Positions 18,750-27,401 of a DNA stretch of 61,232 nucleotides are shown in pieces. A model generated the notes under the pieces. That model did no database searches and had not been told where the DNA came from. It was given only the letters and a program-made list of their open reading frames with translations. This DNA comes from an uncultured Alcaligenaceae bacterium (GTDB lineage Bacteria > Pseudomonadota > Gammaproteobacteria > Burkholderiales > Burkholderiaceae_B). The stretch covers positions 1 through 61,232 of the forward strand of contig CALKIR010000049.1 in NCBI GenBank assembly GCA_937995985.1, read 5' to 3'. A program made the translations under genes and the position numbers. Each line of letters starts with the position of its first letter. Position 1 is the first letter of the stretch.

Positions 18750-19540
18750 TGAACTGAAAAAAACATCAGAAAAGTAATGCCTAAAAGGGTCCACGCAAAT
18801 ATTAATCGTAACCGCGCCTCAGCCAATTTATGAGCAAGACGCACCCCAAAGGGAACCAACAGCAATCCGCCCACTGCCAAGGGCAATCCAGCAGACCACT
18901 CAACCTGACCATGGTACGCATAAGTCACTAAGGCCACAAAAATGCCCGGCACAATCATAGTTAGCCCAAGAGCTTGGGCGCGAAACTGTGAAAACCCAAA
19001 TACAGTAGTCAATAAGGGGACCACGACAACAGAGCCTCCAACAGCAAATATCCCTCCGACCAATCCTGCCAGCACCCCCACCAACACAAAATGGTAACCT
19101 GAACAAACACGCTTAAGGGGCAGGCAATGAGATGGCGCAGAGCTGTTGGTACTACGTGGCTGTGATGCATATTTACTTTGGTAAAAATAATATAATGCCA
19201 GGCAAAAAATAAAACCGGCATAACTCCGTTGTAGTACTAGAGGATCCAAACCAAGGGCTAGCTTAGCGCCAAACCAAGTAAACAGCACCGAGGTACTTGC
19301 CCCTGCTAAGGCAGGACGCCAAGGAATGGGGGCAAGTTTGTGATAGTTATATAAAGTTAATAACACAGCTGGTAATACCATCAACAAAGCAGATCCTTGC
19401 GCTGCTTGTTGCTCAAATCCCATAGCCAATACTAAAAAGGGAATAGCCAGCAATCCTCCCCCAATGCCTACAACCCCGCCTAAAAACCCAATTGCTGCGC
19501 CTACAATTAATAGCAGCCCCAAACTGAATACTAGGCTCAC
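18746..19540 (-). CDS. TauE/SafE family membrane exporter
   Basis: 264-residue inner-membrane protein with about eight hydrophobic segments in two homologous halves. Each half starts with the family's glycine-rich signature (GFLGGVVGIGGGLLAIPFL near the N-terminus and GLVGGIFAVGGSVVVVPLL in the middle). Members export sulfite, sulfoacetate or related anions; the substrate here is unknown. GTG start at 19540 overlaps the radA stop (GTGA) and its own stop overlaps kdkA (ATGA), so translation is probably coupled. Confidence 0.9.
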   Translation of the reverse strand: MSLVFSLGLLLIVGAAIGFLGGVVGIGGGLLAIPFLVLAMGFEQQAAQGSALLMVLPAVLLTLYNYHKLAPIPWRPALAGASTSVLFTWFGAKLALGLDPLVLQRSYAGFIFCLALYYFYQSKYASQPRSTNSSAPSHCLPLKRVCSGYHFVLVGVLAGLVGGIFAVGGSVVVVPLLTTVFGFSQFRAQALGLTMIVPGIFVALVTYAYHGQVEWSAGLPLAVGGLLLVPFGVRLAHKLAEARLRLIFAWTLLGITFLMFFSVQ

Positions 19541-20931
19541 TCACGACTCCCTCGTTCACGAATAAAATCAATGGCCTGATCCACTCTTTGTACAGCAATA
19601 ATTTCCAACCCCTGAATAGGGGTTTTAGGCGCATTAGCAATTGGAATGACCGCCTGCTTGAATCCCAGTTTGGCGGCCTCACGTAAGCGCTCTTGACCCC
19701 GCGGCGCAGGACGAATTTCTCCTGCTAAGCCAACTTCGCCAAAAACCATCAAGCCACGAGGCAAAGCACGATCCGTCAAAGAAGACACTATAGCGAATAA
19801 CACCGCTAAATCAGCAGCCGGCTCACTAATACGCACTCCTCCAACCGCATTGATAAACACATCTTGGTCAAAGCTTGCAACCCCTGCATGTCGGTGCAGC
19901 ACTGCTAATAGCATAGCTAAGCGACTAGACTCCAAACCAACGGACAAGCGCCGAGGATTAGGCACATGAGCCATATCCACCAATGCCTGTATTTCTACCA
20001 ATAAAGGACGGGTCCCTTCTAATGTGGCAACCACACAGCTTCCAGGAACTTGCTCAACATGGCGAGACAAAAATAAAGCCGAAGGGTTATTAACCCCCCG
20101 CAGCCCTTTATCAGTCATCGCAAAAACACCTAACTCATTGATGGCTCCAAAACGATTTTTAATGGCACGTATCATCCGAAAAGAAGAATGGGTATCGCCT
20201 TCAAAGTACAGCACAGTATCCACTATATGCTCTAATACACGTGGGCCTGCTAAGGAGCCATCTTTAGTGACATGACCAATAAAAACCATAGTCATGTCAT
20301 ATTGCTTGGCAATACGAGTGAGCTGCGCTGCACACTCTCGCACTTGTGATACAGAGCCAGGAGCAGCAGAAAGCTCACTCGAATACAATGTTTGTATTGA
20401 GTCAATAATGACCACCTCTGGCCGACGCTCTGTAAGGGTTGCGATAATACTTTCTAAACGAATTTCAGCTTGTAAGAAAACCTGTTCCGTGGGCAACGAT
20501 AAGCGCTGAGCACGTAAGGCTACTTGCTGAGCAGACTCCTCTCCTGTGACATACAATACAGGGCGTTGGGCGGCCATGCTACTCACTGTTTGTAATAGCA
20601 ATGTGGATTTGCCTACCCCAGGATCCCCTCCAATTAATACCACTCCACCCGCAACCAAGCCGCCCCCCAATGCACGATCAAGCTCAAGAAGGCCTGTTTT
20701 AATACGGTGCACCTCCTGAGCTGGTATTGATGCCAGATTTTGTACCTCACTTGTGCCTGCAAGGGATGCAAAACGATGCGTATCGGATAATTCAGGCTGA
20801 GGACGCTGCTCTTCTATGGTATTCCATTCTCCACATTGCGCACAGCGCCCTTCCCAACGGGGATGTTGTGCTCCACAAGCGCTACAAACAAAAATGCTGC
20901 GTTCTTTTCTCTTTAATGATCGTTGTGCCAT
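19537..20931 (-). CDS. radA: DNA repair protein RadA
   Basis: RecA-like branch-migration helicase that processes recombination intermediates, 464 residues. The N-terminal C4 zinc finger is CSACGAQ...CAQCGEW (about residues 18-37). The ATPase has Walker A GGDPGVGKSTLL and Walker B VVIIDSIQT, the diagnostic KNRFG motif is present, and the C-terminal Lon-protease-like domain (GGVRISEPAADLA, PRGLMVFGEVGLAGEIR) is complete but, as in all RadA, not a protease. It lies 18 bases after the SDR gene and overlaps the exporter gene by four bases. Confidence 0.97.
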   Translation of the reverse strand: MAQRSLKRKERSIFVCSACGAQHPRWEGRCAQCGEWNTIEEQRPQPELSDTHRFASLAGTSEVQNLASIPAQEVHRIKTGLLELDRALGGGLVAGGVVLIGGDPGVGKSTLLLQTVSSMAAQRPVLYVTGEESAQQVALRAQRLSLPTEQVFLQAEIRLESIIATLTERRPEVVIIDSIQTLYSSELSAAPGSVSQVRECAAQLTRIAKQYDMTMVFIGHVTKDGSLAGPRVLEHIVDTVLYFEGDTHSSFRMIRAIKNRFGAINELGVFAMTDKGLRGVNNPSALFLSRHVEQVPGSCVVATLEGTRPLLVEIQALVDMAHVPNPRRLSVGLESSRLAMLLAVLHRHAGVASFDQDVFINAVGGVRISEPAADLAVLFAIVSSLTDRALPRGLMVFGEVGLAGEIRPAPRGQERLREAAKLGFKQAVIPIANAPKTPIQGLEIIAVQRVDQAIDFIRERGSRE

Positions 20932-20949
20932 AAAAACCTACTGTACCTG

Positions 20950-21666
20950 TTACCGCCCAGCTAAGGAGCCGCCCCCATCTACCCCTAGGGATTGACCTGT
21001 AATGTAGCGTGCCTCATCTGCTAAAAAAAACAACACAGCATAAGCTACCTCTTCTGGTTGAGCAAATCGACCCATAGGAATAGAAGACAGTGCCTTGCGC
21101 TCTATGTCACTGCCTTCAGGATGACCCATCCGAAACAGCATGGTCTCCGTAGGCCCAGGAGACACAGCATTTACTGTAATACCATAAGGGGCTAATTCTA
21201 GGGCCCAAGAATAGGTACACCCTAATAATGCACTTTTAGCTGCGCTGTAACTGGTACGATCATAGGCGCCATGTACCACCCGACTACAGATATTAACAAT
21301 ACGCCCATTTTGACGGGCTTTCATTGCGGGCACAAAGGCCTGGGTCACCTGAACAGCAGCCCGTACATTTAAATCATATACTTCATAAAATGCGCTAAGC
21401 TCTACTTCACCAAGAGGTTGTGGGCGGACTGCCCCTACATTATTAACAATGGCATCGACAGGATATTTTTCGCGAATGACCCGTAACACTTCTTCAGTTT
21501 CCCCTGCATCAGCCAAATCACAAGCATATAAATAACCTGGAAAATCTATATCTTGTGTATTACGCGCTATCCCCACGACATGAGCGCCTCGATCAGCCAA
21601 CTGCTGACTAATTGCCCAACCTATTCCTTTGGTAGCACCAGTAACCAACACGCATTTATTTTTCAT
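20950..21666 (-). CDS. SDR family oxidoreductase
   Basis: Classical short-chain dehydrogenase/reductase of 238 residues when started at ATG 21666, which has a perfect AGGAGG six bases upstream (21673-21678). The open frame extends 12 codons further but lacks support. Motifs: NAD(P) loop VTGATKGIGWA, NNVGA, and the catalytic Ser and Tyr-x-x-x-Lys in NICSRVVHG and YSAAK, then SPGPTETM. The C-terminal DGGGS is usual. It resembles 3-oxoacyl-ACP reductases, but the substrate cannot be named. Its start overlaps the alr stop by 11 bases, so it is probably co-transcribed with alr and radA. Confidence 0.9.
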   Translation of the reverse strand: MKNKCVLVTGATKGIGWAISQQLADRGAHVVGIARNTQDIDFPGYLYACDLADAGETEEVLRVIREKYPVDAIVNNVGAVRPQPLGEVELSAFYEVYDLNVRAAVQVTQAFVPAMKARQNGRIVNICSRVVHGAYDRTSYSAAKSALLGCTYSWALELAPYGITVNAVSPGPTETMLFRMGHPEGSDIERKALSSIPMGRFAQPEEVAYAVLFFLADEARYITGQSLGVDGGGSLAGR

Positions 21667-22819
21667 CGCTATCCTCCTGAGGATGACCAGTATACGACTC
21701 AATAATACGGGGGACCCGAGCAGTAACTGCGGTTAACAACTCATAACCAATAGTGCCCGCGGAGTGGGCGACCTCATCTACCGACGGACCGCCCTGACCC
21801 CATAAAACCACTCTGCTCCCCACTCCTACATTAGGCAGACTCGTAATATCTATAGTCAACATATCCATGGAGACACGCCCAACAAGCCGTGTACGCTGCC
21901 CCTCTACAACCACAGGGGTTCCGGTAGGAGCATGCCTTGGATAGCCATCTGCGTACCCACAAGCGACCACTCCGATACGTAAATCGTGTTCTGCTTGGAA
22001 CATATGCCCATACCCCACTCCTTGTCCAGCGGCCACTTGCTGCACACTAATAATTGATGCGGCTAAGGTTTGACCTGGACGCAAACCAAAGTCGATAGCG
22101 GCTTGCTCAGCAAAAGGTGAGGCCCCATACAAACAAATACCTGGCCGTACCCATTGCTCCGTAGCCGGTAAATGGGACTGTATGCCTGTTGTTAAGGTAG
22201 CGGCAGAATTACATACGCTAAACGGTGCAACGGGTGCCGGATTGGCATGTAAGAAATATTCTATTTGCTTGAGGGTGTGCTGCTCAGAACTATCTGCTTG
22301 GGCAAAATGAGTCATTGAGCCTAAAAAGCGGATTCGTCGCTGCTGCTGTAGCTGTTTCAGTGCTTGCCAAGCAACATCCACATCAGGCCCCATAAAACCC
22401 AATCTATTCATCCCAGTATTAATTTTCAAATACACCCCAATAGGCCGTTCTGGGCTAAATTGCTGTAAAGCCTGCAATTGTGTGTGCTCATGCACTACAA
22501 TGCTGATATCATGCTGATCAACTAGCGGTAAATCAGAACCGTCAAAAAAGCCCTCTAGTAACAAGATAGGCTTAACCCAACCTAGTTCGCGACACCGTAC
22601 CGCCTCATTTAAATCAAGCATGGCTAATCCATCGGCTTGGGCAAATGCTTGAACCCCTAGCTCGATACCATGGCCATAAGCATTGGCCTTGACCACAGCC
22701 CAAATATTTGGGGCGGGACGCTGCAGTTTGATGCTCACCTCTTTTAAGCGGTGACGCACTACAGCAAGATTATGTGCTAATGCTGTGGGTGATAGCAGTA
22801 ACTCTATTGGTCGTGGCAT
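21656..22819 (-). CDS. alr: Alanine racemase
   Basis: Pyridoxal-phosphate enzyme that makes D-alanine for peptidoglycan. 387 residues, typical fold-III alanine racemase. The Schiff-base lysine lies in AVVKANAYGHG (about residue 43), followed by the usual MTHFAQAD and substrate regions. The second catalytic base tyrosine is in GVGYGHMF and the C-terminal GRVSMDM is conserved. A short (about 77-base) region separates it from divergent hpnC. It heads the run alr-SDR-radA-tauE-kdkA-rpiA-phoU, all with small gaps or overlaps. Confidence 0.97.
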   Translation of the reverse strand: MPRPIELLLSPTALAHNLAVVRHRLKEVSIKLQRPAPNIWAVVKANAYGHGIELGVQAFAQADGLAMLDLNEAVRCRELGWVKPILLLEGFFDGSDLPLVDQHDISIVVHEHTQLQALQQFSPERPIGVYLKINTGMNRLGFMGPDVDVAWQALKQLQQQRRIRFLGSMTHFAQADSSEQHTLKQIEYFLHANPAPVAPFSVCNSAATLTTGIQSHLPATEQWVRPGICLYGASPFAEQAAIDFGLRPGQTLAASIISVQQVAAGQGVGYGHMFQAEHDLRIGVVACGYADGYPRHAPTGTPVVVEGQRTRLVGRVSMDMLTIDITSLPNVGVGSRVVLWGQGGPSVDEVAHSAGTIGYELLTAVTARVPRIIESYTGHPQEDSDEK

Positions 22820-22896
22820 GGCATCCCTCAGTATTGTTTAATTCGTTATTATTACGTAGTTTATACACTTTAGCAGAAACCCGTACTCTGACCCCT

Positions 22897-23748
22897 ATGC
22901 CTGTAGATCACTACGAGAACTTTCCAGTCGCCTCCCTACTATTACCGAGGCGCTTACGTGCCCCCATCCAACATATTTATCGCTTTGCCCGCTGCGCGGA
23001 CGATGTCGCTGATGAAGGGCAGCACAGCAACGAATGGCGTCTCAGCGAGCTTGAGCTCTATGCACAGCAGCTGGATCTCATTGGCACACGGCAGCTGGAG
23101 CATAAGGGGACGGTGCGTTTGCAGCCAATTTTTGGTCCTCTTGCAACGGTCATCTATGAGCATGACCTCCCATTGCAACCGTTTTATGACCTACTCTCAG
23201 CATTCAAACAGGATGTCCATACCAAACGCTATGATGATTATCCCGCATTGTTGGATTATTGCACACGCTCAGCAGATCCCGTAGGACGCATTCTTTTGCA
23301 TCTTTATCAGGAACAGCGGGAAGACAGTATACGCATGTCTGATGCTATCTGCACAGGGTTACAACTGACCAATTTCTGGCAGGACGTGGCCATAGACTGG
23401 CTAAAAGATCGAGTCTACATTCCCCAGCAAGAGCTCCTGCGCTTTGAGCTCAATGAACACTTTATTGCTCAGTCTGTCGCTGGCCAACCGAGCTCCCCTT
23501 CTGCGCAACATGCTTGGCAAGCACTAATGCGTGCACAAGTTAAGCGAGCCCGACAATTGCTCACCTCAGGGAAACCTCTGTGCAATCGCCTGCCAGGGCG
23601 CATTAACTTAGAGTTACGCCTCATTATTCAGGGGGGATTGCGCATCCTTGAAAAACTAGAGCAGGTACAATTTGATGTTTTTCAGCGGCGTCCTGTTATA
23701 AAAAAACAAGATAGCCTGCTATTATTTGTGCGAGCTTTACGCAATTAA
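22897..23748 (+). CDS. hpnC: Squalene synthase HpnC (hydroxysqualene-forming)
   Basis: Trans-isoprenyl diphosphate synthase family (squalene/phytoene synthase fold). In the three-gene bacterial route HpnC turns presqualene diphosphate into hydroxysqualene. Aspartate-rich motif 1 is FARCADDVADEG and motif 2 is NFWQDVAIDWLKDRVYIP. I place the start at ATG 22897 (MPVDHYENFPVASLLLP, 283 residues) because HpnC proteins begin with a HYENFPVAS-like sequence. The frame stays open 41 codons upstream, through the alr promoter region and into alr, and reads as a false membrane segment. hpnD starts 12 bases after the stop. Confidence 0.93.
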   Translation: MPVDHYENFPVASLLLPRRLRAPIQHIYRFARCADDVADEGQHSNEWRLSELELYAQQLDLIGTRQLEHKGTVRLQPIFGPLATVIYEHDLPLQPFYDLLSAFKQDVHTKRYDDYPALLDYCTRSADPVGRILLHLYQEQREDSIRMSDAICTGLQLTNFWQDVAIDWLKDRVYIPQQELLRFELNEHFIAQSVAGQPSSPSAQHAWQALMRAQVKRARQLLTSGKPLCNRLPGRINLELRLIIQGGLRILEKLEQVQFDVFQRRPVIKKQDSLLLFVRALRN

Positions 23749-23760
23749 ACGAAATTTAAT

Positions 23761-24627
23761 ATGACACCAGACGAATATTGCCAAGACAAAGCCGCTCGCA
23801 GCGGTTCAAGCTTTTATTATGCTTTTTTGTTTTTGCCTCCAGAACGACGCCGGGCCATTACCGCTTTATACGCATTCTGTCGTGAGGTAGATGATGTGGT
23901 GGATGAAATCTCCGAAGCCTCTGTAGCCCGTATGAAACTAGTCTGGTGGCGTGAGCAACTAAATGCCTTATTTCAAGGCGACACACCCAACCATCCCGTA
24001 CTTCAGGCCCTAGCTCCTCATATATCGGCTTATGACCTGCGTTATGAAGAGTTATTAGCGGTTATTGATGGGATGGAAATGGATTTAAACCAGTCTCGCT
24101 ATCAATCCTGGAGCGATTTAGAGCAATATTGCTGGCATGTGGCCAGTGTAGTCGGTATTTTGTCCGCTAAGATTTTCGGTCAAACTCACCCTCACACCAC
24201 CGACTACGCAGTCCAATTAGGGCTGGCATTTCAAATGACCAATATCATTCGGGATGTCGGTGATGATGCGCGACGCGGGCGTATCTACTTACCCCTTGAT
24301 GAGCTGGATCACTTTAAAGTTCGTCCACAAGAAATACTCAATGGGCAATATAGCGAACGCTTTGTTGCTCTGATGCGTCATCAAAGTGAACGCGCCCATG
24401 CTTTTTATCGCAAAGCAGCTGAGCTACTGCCTGAGGCAGATCGACGCGCCCAACGACCGGGACTGCTAATGGCTGCCATCTATCACACCCTCTTACAAGA
24501 ACTTGATCGGGACCAGTGGGATGTGCTGGATAAACGAATCAGTCTCACGCCCATTCGTAAATTCTGGCTAGCTTGGAAAAATTGGGTCTCCAATGGCGGC
24601 TCTTTTCTTAAGGCGGTGCGCTCATGA
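23761..24627 (+). CDS. hpnD: Presqualene diphosphate synthase HpnD
   Basis: Condenses two farnesyl diphosphates to presqualene diphosphate. 288 residues with both aspartate-rich motifs of the squalene/phytoene synthase family (FCREVDDVVDE near residue 42 and MTNIIRDVGDDARRGRIYLP in the middle). The N-terminal SSFYYAFLFLPPERRRAI and the C-terminal ALMAAIYHTLL-type region are those of HpnD rather than plant-type phytoene synthase. ATG 23761 follows hpnC closely, and the stop overlaps hpnE by four bases (ATGA). The farnesyl diphosphate donor would come from the ispA gene in this window. Confidence 0.93.
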   Translation: MTPDEYCQDKAARSGSSFYYAFLFLPPERRRAITALYAFCREVDDVVDEISEASVARMKLVWWREQLNALFQGDTPNHPVLQALAPHISAYDLRYEELLAVIDGMEMDLNQSRYQSWSDLEQYCWHVASVVGILSAKIFGQTHPHTTDYAVQLGLAFQMTNIIRDVGDDARRGRIYLPLDELDHFKVRPQEILNGQYSERFVALMRHQSERAHAFYRKAAELLPEADRRAQRPGLLMAAIYHTLLQELDRDQWDVLDKRISLTPIRKFWLAWKNWVSNGGSFLKAVRS

Positions 24628-25964
24628 AAAAAGTAGCGGTCATTGGTGCCGGCTGGGCTGGTGCTGCCTGTGCGTGGCAATTACAGCGCCAAGGGTTGCA
24701 GGTCACGGTATTTGAAAGTGCTCCCGTCATTGGGGGCCGGGCCCGTCGTGTACCAGCCCCCTGGGGCAAGATTGATAATGGACAGCACCTATTAATAGGC
24801 GCATACCGCGCCACCTTAGACTTAATGTCTCAGCTTGGCTTGGCCACCGATACTCGTTTTTATAAGCAAGACCTGCGCTTTCAAAGCCTAGATAACAGCT
24901 TTAGCTTTGGTTATTGGCCTTTAAAATCCCCTTGGCATCAACTAGGGATTATATTTGGAGGGCGCGGTATACGGATACGAGACAAAATTGCCTTACTGCG
25001 CCTAATGGGGCACCTTAAAAAAATACAATGGCAACCCACAGCTGGGCAAACAGTTGCCCAATTACTTGATCGTTGTGGACAAAGCACAGAGCTTATTAAA
25101 AAGCTTTGGGAGCCCCTGTGTGTGGCAGCTTTAAATACCCCCATCCATATTGCCTGCGCGCGAATTTTTGCAGCTGTACTGCGTGATAGCCTAGGTGCAG
25201 GCCGAGACAGCACCCAATTACTGATTCCACTAACCGATATGAGTGAGTTATGGGCCCAAACGGCCCTGCGCAATATTCCTCTTTATACCGGTACTCCTAT
25301 CCAAAGGCTTGAATATGATGCGCAACACCGCATCACACTCTTTGGCTCCCAGAATCTTCCTGTTTGTAATACCCCTTTTGATTATTGTGTTATTGCCACA
25401 CAAATCCCCCCTGCACTGCGCCTACTACGCAGCATACCCACCCAGACACCGGAACAACAAGACATTTTAAATGCGCTAGCTGCAATACGTTTTAATCCCA
25501 TTGCTACTTTATATTTGCAGCCTCAAAGCGCCTGGACAGTACCCACCCCACTTAATCTACTATTTGAAAACCGCCCACAGTTGCACTTAGGACAATGGGT
25601 ATTTAACCATGCTGCCTTGGCGAATAGTTTTGCTCGCCATACCATAAGTGTTGTGATCAGTGATGCGGCGCTGCTCAAAGCACATCCAAAAGATCAAATT
25701 ACGACACGCATTATTGAACAAATTAAGGCTCAAACGCCTGCACAACACCCTCTTCCAAAAATTGTTGACAGCATGCTCATCACAGAACAACGGGCCACCT
25801 TTTTGGCGACCCCCCATCTAAAAAGGCCACAGGCACATAGCCCCTGGCCTGGCATTTATTTTGCTGCAGATTGGGTTGATTCGGAATACCCTGCCGTTCT
25901 TGAAGGAGCCGTACGGTCAGGGCTAGAAACAGCGCGACTCATCGCCTCTACACTACCCAAATGA
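24624..25964 (+). CDS. hpnE: Hydroxysqualene dehydroxylase HpnE
   Basis: FAD-dependent amine-oxidase-fold enzyme that reduces hydroxysqualene to squalene. 446 residues. The N-terminal dinucleotide-binding motif is VAVIGAGWAGAACAW (about residues 4-18) followed by FESAPVIGGRARR. The GQHLLIGAY segment and a C-terminal GIYFAADWVDSEYPAVLEGAVRSG FAD-binding stretch match the HpnE/phytoene desaturase superfamily. Gene order hpnC-hpnD-hpnE leaves little doubt, with carotenoid desaturase the only real alternative. It ends 18 bases from the convergent thrC. Confidence 0.93.
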   Translation: MKKVAVIGAGWAGAACAWQLQRQGLQVTVFESAPVIGGRARRVPAPWGKIDNGQHLLIGAYRATLDLMSQLGLATDTRFYKQDLRFQSLDNSFSFGYWPLKSPWHQLGIIFGGRGIRIRDKIALLRLMGHLKKIQWQPTAGQTVAQLLDRCGQSTELIKKLWEPLCVAALNTPIHIACARIFAAVLRDSLGAGRDSTQLLIPLTDMSELWAQTALRNIPLYTGTPIQRLEYDAQHRITLFGSQNLPVCNTPFDYCVIATQIPPALRLLRSIPTQTPEQQDILNALAAIRFNPIATLYLQPQSAWTVPTPLNLLFENRPQLHLGQWVFNHAALANSFARHTISVVISDAALLKAHPKDQITTRIIEQIKAQTPAQHPLPKIVDSMLITEQRATFLATPHLKRPQAHSPWPGIYFAADWVDSEYPAVLEGAVRSGLETARLIASTLPK

Positions 25965-25982
25965 TCCAATGCATAGGGCTGG

Positions 25983-27401
25983 CTAATGAACCTCCAATAA
26001 TGCGTGCTGTTCAATATAATCACGCACAACTTGAGGCTCAGCATCAACCACCGTCACATGCTGCGGCAAATCAAGTAGCTGCTGCAAATGATGCGGGATA
26101 GGTGCTGGCTTGCCAATGGCCTCTTGGATGGTCTCACCAAATTTAGCAGGCAAAGCAGTTTCTAGAACCAGCATAGGTATTTCTGCAGTCTGATATTGCT
26201 GCCCAACAAAAACACCGTCTGCGGTATGCGGATCAATTAAGACCCCATATTGCTCATAAACCTGACGAATAGTGTGTACCCTATTGGCATGAGTGCTTTT
26301 GCCACTGCGAAAACCATATTTTTCTGTAAACTGGCTCCGCAACGCACTTAAATCAAAATACCCTTTAGTATCCAGATCACGCCATAATTGGCTCACTTGT
26401 GCCGCATCTTGCCCAAGCAAGTCATATACAAATCGCTCAAAATTTGAGGCTTTGGAAATATCCATGGAAGGACTAGAAGTGGCATAGGTCTGTTGAGCAT
26501 TGCGTGGCTGATAAATACCCGTGCGAAAGAACTCATCAAGCACATCATTTTCATTAGTAGCCAAAATGAGCTCATGGATAGGCAAGCCCATTTGACGGGC
26601 AATATGTCCCGCAAGAATATTACCAAAATTACCCGTTGGTACAGCAAAAGAAACCGGCTGCATTGGCTCTGTACTGACTCGTAACCACCCCCAAAAGTAA
26701 TACACCACCTGAGCAGCAATACGTGCCCAATTAATAGAGTTTACTGCTCCTAAGCGCATGCGCTGCTTAAATGCCAAATCGCCCGCCAAGTGTTTGACAA
26801 TATCCTGACAATCATCAAACACACCACGGACCGCTAAATTATGGATATTTTTGTCACGTAAAGTATACATCTGAGCGCGTTGAAACTGGCTCATACGCCC
26901 CTCAGGTGACAACATAAACACATTTACGCGCTTTTTACCACGCAACGCATATTCTGCAGCCGAGCCGGTATCTCCGGAAGTTGCTCCTAAAATATTTAAA
27001 GTGCGGTTTGTGCGCTCAAGCTGATACTCAAAGATTTGGCCTAAAAACTGCATCGCCATATCTTTAAATGCCAAAGTTGGCCCCTGAGACAGTCCCAACA
27101 AAGACAACCCATTACCTAAGGGTTTTACTGGCACCATTGCATGGCCACTATACAAGGCAGGATCATAGGCTGCCTGACACAATCGGGCTAAATCATCCCG
27201 TGGCACATCCGTGATATATAAAGACAATACCTCTAGTGCCAGCTCTGCATAAGATAGCGTGCGCCACTGCTCCAGAAGAGTCTCGCTGACCTGCGGATAA
27301 TATTCAGGAATGGCCAATCCCCCATCTGGGGCCAATCCCTCAAGCAAAATATGACCAAAGCTTTGTGGGGCCATCCCCCCTCGTGTTGAAATATATTTCA
27401 T
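25983..27401 (-). CDS. thrC: Threonine synthase
   Basis: Last step of threonine synthesis: O-phosphohomoserine to threonine, PLP-dependent. 472 residues from ATG 27401 (MKYISTRGG, the classical ThrC start). The TTG two codons earlier is unlikely. The PLP lysine is in LAFKDMAMQFL and the phosphate-binding ATSGDTGSAA is present. This is the longer class of ThrC found in Proteobacteria and fungi. The ATG overlaps the hom stop codon by one base (TAATG), implying coupled translation. Confidence 0.97.
   Translation of the reverse strand: MKYISTRGGMAPQSFGHILLEGLAPDGGLAIPEYYPQVSETLLEQWRTLSYAELALEVLSLYITDVPRDDLARLCQAAYDPALYSGHAMVPVKPLGNGLSLLGLSQGPTLAFKDMAMQFLGQIFEYQLERTNRTLNILGATSGDTGSAAEYALRGKKRVNVFMLSPEGRMSQFQRAQMYTLRDKNIHNLAVRGVFDDCQDIVKHLAGDLAFKQRMRLGAVNSINWARIAAQVVYYFWGWLRVSTEPMQPVSFAVPTGNFGNILAGHIARQMGLPIHELILATNENDVLDEFFRTGIYQPRNAQQTYATSSPSMDISKASNFERFVYDLLGQDAAQVSQLWRDLDTKGYFDLSALRSQFTEKYGFRSGKSTHANRVHTIRQVYEQYGVLIDPHTADGVFVGQQYQTAEIPMLVLETALPAKFGETIQEAIGKPAPIPHHLQQLLDLPQHVTVVDAEPQVVRDYIEQHALLEVH

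Noticed and set aside
22774..22896. 41-residue hydrophobic N-terminal extension of HpnC resembling a membrane anchor
   Set aside because: It overlaps the alr coding start and the shared promoter region, and HpnC proteins begin at the HYENFPVAS segment.
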